Assembly (NCBI GenBank): GCA_947629735.1
Contig: CANREX010000013.1
Location: 1-16,879 of the forward strand
Length of the DNA stretch: 16,879 nucleotides
Reading direction: 5' to 3'
Source: an uncultured Clostridia bacterium
GTDB taxonomy: Bacteria; Bacillota; Clostridia; Christensenellales; Borkfalkiaceae
The notes beneath the pieces were generated by a model, which was not told where the DNA came from, ran no database searches, and was given only the letters and a program-made list of their open reading frames with translations. Of this stretch, positions 5,919 to 11,617 are shown piece by piece. The position numbers were made by a program, and so were the translations under genes. Position 1 is the first letter of the stretch; each line of letters opens with the position of its first letter.

Positions 5919-7133
5919 TTACTGCCTTTTCTTCTTTTTATCAACTTTTGAAGGCTTCAACTTGTTCTTGATAGCCTCTTCCTCGTCGTAGCCGAGGGGA
6001 ATTTTGTCCGCGTCCGCAAAGCCCGTCTGCACGTAGCCGCCGTCGCGGCTCAAAAGGGTGAGGCGGGTCACGGCGTCGAACACGAACGCGCGCGTCATGT
6101 CCGCGCAGAGCGCGACTTTTTCGCCCTTTTCGGCTTTGCCCTTTACCACGAAAGAGAGTTTCCCCGCGCGGCAGTCGGAATAGCTCTTGCCGCAGATCTC
6201 CTCGCACGCTTCCACTTCCGCCTCTATTCCGCCCTCGCCGAAGCACATGTCCTCGGGGCGGACGCCCACTATCACCTTTTTATCGCTGTCCGCGTAGTCG
6301 TCTATCGCCGTGAAGCGGGAAACTATATTTTCGGGCAGGGCGAGCTTTACGCCCTCGTATGCGGCGTAATACGTTCCGTCCTCCTTTACAATGGAGGCGT
6401 TGTTTATGAAGTTGGTTGTGGGAGATCCTATCAAAAACGCCACATAGGTGTTGACGGGATAATCGTAGAGGTTGGACGGCGTGTCTATCTGCTGCACCAT
6501 GCCGTCGCGCAGAACGAGGATACGGGTCGCCATAGTGAGCGCCTCGTTTACGTTCTTCGTCGCGTAAATGAACGTGCCGTTCATTCTCAGCTGCAAGTTT
6601 ATGAGAATGGAGCGCAGCTTGGCTTTGAGCTCGCCGTTAAGACCCGCGAGGGGGTCGTCGAGGAGATAGAGTTTGGGCTCTCTCGCAATCGCGCGGGCGA
6701 ACGCCGTCTTTTGCTTCTGCTCGGTGGTGAGCGCCTTGGGTTTGCGCCCGAGCACGTCCGAAAGGTTGAGCATTTCCGCAACGACCTTCACGCGCTGTTC
6801 TATCAAGGAGGAATTTGCCTTGCGCAGTTTGAGCGGGAACGCGATATTTTCATACACGTTTATGGACGGATAGAGCGTATCGCCCTGAAATATCATCGCG
6901 ACGTCTCTGTCGCGCGCGTCCGCCCCCGTCACGTCCTTATCGCCTATCGTGACGGTGCCCTCGGTGACGTCCTCTATGCCCGCGATGACGCGCAGAAGGC
7001 TTGTCTTGCCGCTCTTTTCACCGCCGACGACGGCTATAAATTGGCTGTCGGGGAGTTCGAGGTTTATCTTGTACAGCGCGAGCGCGCCCGAGGGATATAT
7101 TTTACTTACGGTATCGAGCTTTAAATTTGCCAT
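5919..7133 (-). CDS. MalK/UgpC-like ABC transporter ATPase with degenerate catalytic motifs
   Basis: A 404-residue protein with the architecture of carbohydrate-importer ATPases (MalK, UgpC, MsmK): a nucleotide-binding domain (1-235) and a C-terminal regulatory TOBE region (VGVRPEDM). The Q-loop FQGDTLYPS (82-90) and the ENIAFPL helix are normal. Several hallmarks are not: Walker A reads GGEKSGKT (37-44; usually GPSGCGKS/T), the signature reads LTTEQ (135-139; usually LSGGQ), the residue after the Walker B Asp is Asp160 not Glu, the D-loop ends in Asn166 (usually LD), and the H-loop reads TKN (192-194) so the switch His is Lys193. ATG 7133 has GGAG 7 nt upstream; an in-frame ATG at 7178 sits at the predicted transcription start with no ribosome binding site. 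No permease or binding-protein gene is adjacent. The protein may be weakly active or regulatory. Confidence 0.85.
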   Translation of the reverse strand: MANLKLDTVSKIYPSGALALYKINLELPDSQFIAVVGGEKSGKTSLLRVIAGIEDVTEGTVTIGDKDVTGADARDRDVAMIFQGDTLYPSINVYENIAFPLKLRKANSSLIEQRVKVVAEMLNLSDVLGRKPKALTTEQKQKTAFARAIAREPKLYLLDDPLAGLNGELKAKLRSILINLQLRMNGTFIYATKNVNEALTMATRILVLRDGMVQQIDTPSNLYDYPVNTYVAFLIGSPTTNFINNASIVKEDGTYYAAYEGVKLALPENIVSRFTAIDDYADSDKKVIVGVRPEDMCFGEGGIEAEVEACEEICGKSYSDCRAGKLSFVVKGKAEKGEKVALCADMTRAFVFDAVTRLTLLSRDGGYVQTGFADADKIPLGYDEEEAIKNKLKPSKVDKKKKRQ

Positions 7134-7158
7134 TTCAATCTCCGTTATGCTTTGTGCG

Positions 7159-7176
7159 GCGGAAAAAATTTTCCGC
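7159..7176. promoter_or_regulatory. 18-bp dyad at the start of the ABC ATPase transcript
   Basis: GCGGAAAAAATTTTCCGC pairs GCGGAAAA with TTTTCCGC around AA. It starts about 6 nt downstream of the -10 element of the ABC ATPase promoter, where a repressor would block initiation. As RNA it would form a small hairpin at the 5' end. Confidence 0.5.
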
Positions 7177-7182
7177 ATAACA

Positions 7183-7212
7183 ATAATAACACGCCGAGGG
7201 GGAATTTAACAA
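7183..7212 (-). promoter_or_regulatory. Promoter of the ABC ATPase gene
   Basis: On the minus strand there is a -35 TTGTTA (7212-7207), an 18-nt spacer and -10 TATTAT (7188-7183). The predicted start is near 7176, giving a leader of about 43 nt before the ATG at 7133. The stretch 7213-7290 between this and the queH promoter is very AT-rich with runs of A and T and may act as an UP-like element. Confidence 0.6.
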
Positions 7213-7294
7213 CCGCAAAAGGGTAAATTTTTTTAAATTTATTAAATTTTCGCAAAATTTTGTAAGTGGATGTCCCCTTTGCGCCCTTCAAAAC

Positions 7295-7323
7295 TTGCAT
7301 ATTGCGCGCCTTTGCGGTAAAAT
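7295..7323 (+). promoter_or_regulatory. queH promoter placed for a leaderless transcript
   Basis: The -35 TTGCAT (7295-7300), 17-nt spacer and -10 TAAAAT (7318-7323) end exactly 6 nt before the queH ATG. The expected transcription start therefore falls on or beside the A of ATG 7330. No Shine-Dalgarno sequence precedes that ATG. Confidence 0.65.
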
Positions 7324-7329
7324 AACGGT

Positions 7330-7977
7330 ATGAACGCGCGCAATTACGACAGGGAAATGGAAAAAACGGCAAAAGATTGTGCCGCGCTCGGCATAAGACC
7401 GCGGCTCATGTTGCACGCGTGCTGCGCGCCCTGCTCTTCTTCCTGCCTCGAACGGCTGAAAGACAGCTTCGCGGTCACCGTGCTCTTCTACAACCCCAAC
7501 ATCGAGGAAGAGGAATATTTTAAGCGCAAACAAGAACTATTGCGCCTCATAAAGGAGACGGGCTGGGCGGATTTTTGCGATTGCGACTACGACCCCGCTC
7601 CCTTTTATCTCGCGGCGAAAGGGCTTGAAGACTGCCCCGAGGGCGGGAAGCGGTGCGCCGCATGCTTTAAATTGCGCCTTGAAAAGTGCGCAAAGACGGC
7701 TTCGGAAAAGGGCTACGACTACTTTTCCACCACATTAACGCTTAGCCCGCTCAAAGACGCGGACCTTATAAACGGGATAGGTTTTTCGCTTGCGGAAAAT
7801 TACGGCGTGAAATGGCTGCCGTGCGACTTCAAAAAGCGGAACGGATATCTGCGCAGTTTACAGCTTAGCAAGAAGTACTCCCTTTACAGGCAGAATTACT
7901 GCGGCTGCGTATTTTCGCGAAATGACTTGAAAAATAAGCGCGGCGATGTTATAATTGAAAAGAGAGATGATATTTAA
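7330..7977 (+). CDS. queH: Epoxyqueuosine reductase QueH (DUF208 family)
   Basis: QueH reduces epoxyqueuosine to queuosine in the wobble position of tRNAs, the last step of the pathway, replacing unrelated QueG. The 215-residue protein has the N-terminal HACCAPCS (29-36, with C31, C32, C35), NPNI (55-58), GGKRCAACF (105-113, C109 and C112), YDYFSTTLTLSPLK (129-142) and a late CGC (191-193). These cysteines match the family's iron-sulfur and redox positions. ATG 7330 gives the usual N-terminus (NYD before the helix), but has no ribosome binding site; the next ATG at 7357 has AGGGAA with spacing too short. The promoter geometry predicts a leaderless mRNA. No other queuosine gene is nearby. Confidence 0.92.
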   Translation: MNARNYDREMEKTAKDCAALGIRPRLMLHACCAPCSSSCLERLKDSFAVTVLFYNPNIEEEEYFKRKQELLRLIKETGWADFCDCDYDPAPFYLAAKGLEDCPEGGKRCAACFKLRLEKCAKTASEKGYDYFSTTLTLSPLKDADLINGIGFSLAENYGVKWLPCDFKKRNGYLRSLQLSKKYSLYRQNYCGCVFSRNDLKNKRGDVIIEKRDDI

Positions 7978-8061
7978 GCCGATATACGCGGGATTTGAGA
8001 AATAATTTCGTGGAAGTCGCCTTAAAACCCATTTAAAAAACGCATTGATAAGGAAAAAGTT

Positions 8062-9000
8062 ATGGATATAAACCGCTACACGCCGAGTTACGCGATAAAG
8101 AAAAAACATATGATAAACCTCGCGGATTTCTCCACGGAGGAAGTGTTCGAACTGCTTTACGCCACAAGGCAGATGAAAGCCAAGCTCGCCGCGCACGAGA
8201 GCACCGCCATTTTGAGCGGGATAACCGTCGCGCTGCTGTTCGGCGACACCTCACTGAGGACGCGTTCCGCGCTGGAAATAGGCGTGAAACAGCTCGGCGG
8301 GGATATAATAAATTTGCAGTACAGCGAGCACGACATGCGCGCGGGCGAAAATATCAGGGACGTTGTGAACGTCATCTACCGCTACGGCGTGGGCGCGATG
8401 GTTACGCGCGGCATACCCCAGAGCGAGCTCGACAGCTTTACCGAAGTCTCCCCCATTCCCGTCATCAACTCCACCAACCCCGACTACGTGCCCATGCAGG
8501 CGGTGAGCGATCTGTACACCGTCTGGGAGAAGAAAAAGCGGCTTGAAGGGCTGAAATTGGCGTACATAGGCAAGGGCACGAACGTAGCGACTTCGCTTAT
8601 CACGGGCGCGGTCAAGTGCGGAATGGAAGTTTCCGTGGCGGCGCCGGTGGAATTCGCCCTCGACAAGCCCCACATGCAGAAGATTGAGCAATACGGCAGC
8701 GTTATAATTTCCGACGACCCCTTTTTCGCCGTGAAAAACGCCGACATAGTCTACACTGACAGCTACCACTACCACTCGCAGATTTCCCCCGAGGAGAGGG
8801 AAGCCCTCGCGCCCTACAAGGTGACGAACAGGATAATGGCGGCGGCGAGCGGCACGGCGCTTTTCATGCACCCCCTGCCCGCACAGCGCGGCGTGGAAGT
8901 GACTTCCGACGTCATCGACGGCAAACAGAGCGTCGTATATGAACAGGCGGAAAACAAACTGCACGCGATAAAGGCTATTCTCACTTTGCTTATAAAGTAA
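8062..9000 (+). CDS. Ornithine/aspartate carbamoyltransferase-family protein with altered active site
   Basis: A 312-residue member of the carbamoyltransferase fold, closest overall to ornithine carbamoyltransferases. The phosphate loop is intact as SLRTR (64-68). The second-substrate loop reads HPLPAQRG (270-277), where ornithine enzymes have HCLPA and aspartate enzymes HPLPR. The usual HPTQ motif is VPMQ (143-146), losing the carbamoyl-phosphate-binding His, and the SMG loop is replaced by SYHYHSQ (234-240). The C-terminus (EQAENKLHAIKAIL) is family-typical. AAGGA lies 7 nt before ATG 8062. It follows queH by 84 nt on the same strand and ends at a strong bidirectional terminator. No other arginine gene is in the window. 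It could act on a different amine or amino acid, or be non-catalytic. Confidence 0.85.
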   Translation: MDINRYTPSYAIKKKHMINLADFSTEEVFELLYATRQMKAKLAAHESTAILSGITVALLFGDTSLRTRSALEIGVKQLGGDIINLQYSEHDMRAGENIRDVVNVIYRYGVGAMVTRGIPQSELDSFTEVSPIPVINSTNPDYVPMQAVSDLYTVWEKKKRLEGLKLAYIGKGTNVATSLITGAVKCGMEVSVAAPVEFALDKPHMQKIEQYGSVIISDDPFFAVKNADIVYTDSYHYHSQISPEEREALAPYKVTNRIMAAASGTALFMHPLPAQRGVEVTSDVIDGKQSVVYEQAENKLHAIKAILTLLIK

Positions 9001-9036
9001 TTAAAAGCGGACATAGCGAAAAATTTAAAATAAAGC

Positions 9037-9073
9037 GGCGGGGAGAAATCGCATTTTGCGATTTCTCTCCGCC
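9037..9073. terminator. Bidirectional terminator between convergent genes
   Basis: A 17-bp stem (GGCGGGGAGAAATCGCA pairing with its near-perfect complement, one G-U) has a very short loop. It lies between the carbamoyltransferase stop (9000) and the metallophosphoesterase stop (9118), which converge. T-rich sequence follows on both sides (TTTATTTTAAATTTTT on the minus strand, TTATCTTTGCGCTTTTT on the plus strand). Confidence 0.8.
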
Positions 9074-9117
9074 TTATCTTTGCGCTTTTTACGGCTTTTA
9101 AAGTCAATTTTCGTCCG

Positions 9118-9999
9118 TCATTTTGCAATATCTTTCTCTTCCGCGGCTTTTTCTTCCCCTTCCGCCTCCGCCATATCCTCATTTTCGGCTGCGATGTCCC
9201 TATTTATGGTGACGACTACAATTTCGGGGCGGTTGAAAAGGCGTAAGGGGCACTCCGAATTGCCCAGCCCGCGTGAGATGACTTCTTTCATATTACCGCA
9301 GGTGTGGACGCCGCCCGTGTACTTGGGGAACAGCCCCTGCCCGGGCGAATAAACGCCAATCTCCGTGAACGGCAGCCGCCATTGCCCGCCGTGCGCGTGA
9401 CCGCACAGCGCGAGGTCGTACCCAGCGAGGGAATATCTGTGGATAAATTCGGGCTTGTGCGCGAGCAGCAGTTTGAATCCCTTCGCCCCGTCCGCAAGCT
9501 CAAACGGCGTCCCGTTCTTCAAAGACGCGCAGTTTACGCCGCAAAGGCTTATTCCGCACACCTCTTCCACCTCGTTATCGAGCACGCGCGCGCCGCAATT
9601 TTCGAGCAACGGCTTGAATTCCCGCCACTTTCGGCTGCGCATTTCGTGGTTGCCGCTGACTATATACACGGGCGCGATGGCGCGCAGGCTCTTCACCGTC
9701 TTTTGCGCGACGGCGACGTCCCTTTTTCTGTATGCGTGAATGACGTCTCCCGTCACCGCTATAAAATCGGGCTCTTCGCGCGCGATTTTTTTCATGAGCG
9801 ATGAGTTGTCCTTGCCGAAAACCGCGGCGTGAAGGTCGGAAAGGTGGACTATCTTCACACCTCTTTCGGGCGCGGCGGCAAATTTGAAATCATAGCGCGT
9901 GGTCACAAGCCATTTGTTGGAAAGCACGACGAACAACGCGACAAGCGCGAGCGCAAGGAGCGAACAAATCACTATTATCGCTATTATCCACCCCGTCAT
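9118..9999 (-). CDS. Membrane-anchored metallophosphoesterase (YkuE/YaeI-like)
   Basis: A calcineurin-like phosphoesterase of 293 residues, anchored by one N-terminal membrane helix (about 4-26). All metal-binding blocks are present: SDLHAA (54-59; D55, H57), TGDVIH (83-88; D85), SGNHE (115-119; N117, H118), LAHKPE (179-184; H181) and CGHAHGGQW (199-207; H201, H203). The family includes YaeI/YkuE-type enzymes, with phosphodiesterase activity on lipid-linked or small substrates. The C-terminal ~25 residues are Glu/Ala/Lys-rich and probably disordered. ATG 9999 overlaps the trmB stop as ATGA, and GGAAAGG lies just upstream, so translation is coupled to trmB. The active domain probably faces outward, following the orientation of characterised relatives; this is not shown by the sequence. 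Confidence 0.88.
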   Translation of the reverse strand: MTGWIIAIIVICSLLALALVALFVVLSNKWLVTTRYDFKFAAAPERGVKIVHLSDLHAAVFGKDNSSLMKKIAREEPDFIAVTGDVIHAYRKRDVAVAQKTVKSLRAIAPVYIVSGNHEMRSRKWREFKPLLENCGARVLDNEVEEVCGISLCGVNCASLKNGTPFELADGAKGFKLLLAHKPEFIHRYSLAGYDLALCGHAHGGQWRLPFTEIGVYSPGQGLFPKYTGGVHTCGNMKEVISRGLGNSECPLRLFNRPEIVVVTINRDIAAENEDMAEAEGEEKAAEEKDIAK

Positions 10000-10667
10000 A
10001 ACCTTTCCGCAACCACCCTGTAAATTTTTTTGCCCATGTCGGAAAATCTCTTTTCGTGCTCGGTGACGATATTTTCGGGGTCGTTAAGCGCGGAGACGTC
10101 CTCGCAGACCTCTTTCACGGCGTAGCCGCACTCCCGATAGCTTTGCAGCGAAAACAGGTAGAAATCTTTATCGTCCGTCTTTTGAATTATCTTCCCGCCG
10201 CGCTTTAAAAACTGCTTGTATTCTTCCAAAAATTTGGGGTGCGTGAGGCGCTGTTTGGCATAGCCGAGCTTGGGCAGCGGGTTGGAAAAGTTTAAATAGA
10301 TGACTTCCACGCTGTCGTCCGGCAGATATTTGGGCAGCACTTCCGCCGCGCAGTTTATAAAATGAACGTTCTTTAAACCGAGCTGCTTTGCCGCCTCGCA
10401 CGCCTCTATCAACACGTTGCCTATCTTTTCGACGGCGATAAAGTTGAAGTCTCTTTCCCTTTGCGCCAACTCGCAGATAAATTTGCCCTTGCCGCAGCCG
10501 ATTTCCAGCCGCACGGGGTTGACTCTTTCAAAAAGGGCGGAAAAATCAAGATTTTGCTTGACAAGCGCCGCTTTTTGCATATTTTTTTCGCTTAAATCGG
10601 CGACCGTCAATATGTCCGCGCACGCGGCGAGCCGCTCGTCGAGGCGCGATTTCCTATGCATTCTCAT
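9996..10667 (-). CDS. trmB: tRNA (guanine-N7-)-methyltransferase TrmB, divergent catalytic loop
   Basis: TrmB methylates G46 of tRNA at N7 using SAM. The 223-residue protein has the SAM-binding EIGCGKGKF (55-63), the acidic strand end AVEK (78-81), THPKFLEEY (142-150), a TDDKDFYLFSL stretch and TEHEKRF with GKKIYR near the C-terminus, all as in the family. The catalytic loop is unusual: YLNFSNPLPKLGYAKQRL (124-141) stands where SDPWPKKRHAKRRL is expected, so the Asp is Asn129, the Trp is Leu, and the Arg-His pair is Gly-Tyr. MRMHRK is the normal family N-terminus. There is no ribosome binding site before ATG 10667, and the -10 element ends 6 nt upstream, suggesting a leaderless mRNA. The metallophosphoesterase gene overlaps its stop codon. 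Confidence 0.9.
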   Translation of the reverse strand: MRMHRKSRLDERLAACADILTVADLSEKNMQKAALVKQNLDFSALFERVNPVRLEIGCGKGKFICELAQRERDFNFIAVEKIGNVLIEACEAAKQLGLKNVHFINCAAEVLPKYLPDDSVEVIYLNFSNPLPKLGYAKQRLTHPKFLEEYKQFLKRGGKIIQKTDDKDFYLFSLQSYRECGYAVKEVCEDVSALNDPENIVTEHEKRFSDMGKKIYRVVAERL

Positions 10668-10673
10668 GAGTGA

Positions 10674-10703
10674 ATTTTAACATATGCGATATATCGTTGG
10701 CAA
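10674..10703 (-). promoter_or_regulatory. trmB promoter placed for a leaderless transcript
   Basis: On the minus strand there is a -35 TTGCCA (10703-10698), an 18-nt spacer and an extended -10, TGTTAAAAT (TAAAAT 10679-10674), 6 nt before ATG 10667. The spacer holds a CGATATATCG dyad and ends in GCATATG, the same sequence that precedes the ogg -10. Confidence 0.65.
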
Positions 10704-10780
10704 GCGATAAAGTCACAAATAAATTTTATTTTTATTTTGCGCCGCGGCGTTTTAAGAATGTTTTCCCCGCTTATATTATA

Positions 10781-10836
10781 TGCGTCGGGTGAGATAATTT
10801 ATATGGTCGGCAACGATTGACCTTTTGCGTCGGGTG
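10781..10836 (+). repeat. Pair of direct repeats TGCGTCGGGTG before the orphan membrane gene
   Basis: The 11-mer TGCGTCGGGTG occurs at 10781-10791 and 10826-10836, 45 bp apart, between a TATATTATA sequence (10772-10780) and the AAGGAG of the next gene. Nothing else is recognised in 10704-10867. The repeats could be regulator sites or part of an RNA leader. Confidence 0.45.
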
Positions 10837-10867
10837 GGGGAAACCTTGCCGAAAAGGAGATTGAGCA

Positions 10868-11419
10868 TTGACTGTAATTCAGATTATCGACGCTTTTACC
10901 TTTTACGGGCTGGACATCATCGCGCTCGCGGCGGTGACGTGCGCTCTCGTGCAGGTTGCAAAGCTGACCTTTTTGAAGAAATTCAACAAGAAGATCGTGA
11001 CCTTTATGCCGATACTGTTCGGAATAACGCTCTACGCCTTGTACGACGGCTTATGCCATCTCAGCGTAAAGTGGCTTTTCGACAACTACGTGGACGTCAT
11101 AGAACACGGCTTTTCAGTGGGGGCGCTTTCCACCCTCGTCTACGTCTGGTATGAGCAATTCGTGCGCGAGAAAAAGTGCGTGAGCGCCACGCACGGCGTT
11201 ATAGCTACGCTCATTGCGGGATATGTGCCCGACGAGCGCGTGGAGAGCGCCGCCGAGAGCATTTGCGCGGCTATCCAGATGGACGTGACGGGCAACGGCG
11301 CAAGCCGCATTGCGGAAATTTTGAACGCCGACCGCTCGGAAGACGTGAGCGAGACGGACGTCAAAATACTTTCGCGGCTCATCATAGAAACGCTCGCGCA
11401 CCTGAACGCGGGTAAATGA
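10868..11419 (+). CDS. Orphan small membrane protein (unknown; faint holin-like layout)
   Basis: I do not recognise a family with confidence. The 183-residue protein has hydrophobic segments at about 14-32, 44-64 and 82-98 and a soluble, helix-rich C-terminal tail (about 100-183) with several acidic patches. The pattern VQVAKLTFLKKFNKK followed by a hydrophobic segment and then a GFSVGALSTLVYVWYE stretch resembles small phage holins of Firmicutes in layout, but no lysin or phage gene is near. The start is TTG at 10868, chosen because AAGGAG lies 8 nt upstream and no ATG is suitable. It is a single-gene unit: divergent from trmB and ending in a strong terminator before the converging ger operon. 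Confidence 0.75.
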   Translation: MTVIQIIDAFTFYGLDIIALAAVTCALVQVAKLTFLKKFNKKIVTFMPILFGITLYALYDGLCHLSVKWLFDNYVDVIEHGFSVGALSTLVYVWYEQFVREKKCVSATHGVIATLIAGYVPDERVESAAESICAAIQMDVTGNGASRIAEILNADRSEDVSETDVKILSRLIIETLAHLNAGK

Positions 11420-11440
11420 CGAAAAACCTTTAAAAGGGCG

Positions 11441-11493
11441 CAAGGGCGGGGAATTTTTCCCGCCCTTGTTGCGTTATTTAGTTATTTTTTTTT
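11441..11493 (+). terminator. Strong terminator after the orphan membrane gene
   Basis: A perfect 10-bp stem, CAAGGGCGGG/CCCGCCCTTG, is followed within 25 nt by TTTTTTTTT. On the minus strand the same hairpin is followed by TTTTAAAGGTTTTTC, so it may also terminate the converging ger operon. Confidence 0.8.
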
Positions 11494-11500
11494 GTTATTT

Positions 11501-11564
11501 TTTCGCTGCTTTCAGCCCGCTTTTCCGCTGTTATGAGCTCGCTTTTTTGCTGTTTTGCCCCTTT
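11501..11564. repeat. Three degenerate 22-bp tandem units
   Basis: T-run plus GCTG modules recur with exact 22-bp spacing (GCTG at 11505, 11527 and 11549), each followed by T-rich and then C-rich sequence. They lie in the gene-free stretch 11494-11617 between two convergent genes. The open frame that runs through here (11466-11702) overlaps gerC antisense and is not credible. Confidence 0.4.
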
Positions 11565-11617
11565 AATTTGCCATGTTTTTGCGGGTTTGAGGGCTGTTAT
11601 TTGTTAATTTTTATCCG

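Noticed and set aside
7134..7178. Upstream ATG (7178) for the ABC ATPase
   Set aside because: It falls at the predicted transcription start with no ribosome binding site; ATG 7133 has GGAG and gives the normal family N-terminus.
8251..8964. Minus-strand open frame of 237 codons across the carbamoyltransferase gene
   Set aside because: Antisense shadow with no family resemblance or ribosome binding site; the plus-strand product is clearly a carbamoyltransferase-family protein.
10868..11419. Prophage remnant
   Set aside because: Only the hydrophobic layout is holin-like; no lysin, capsid, integrase or attachment site is visible around it.
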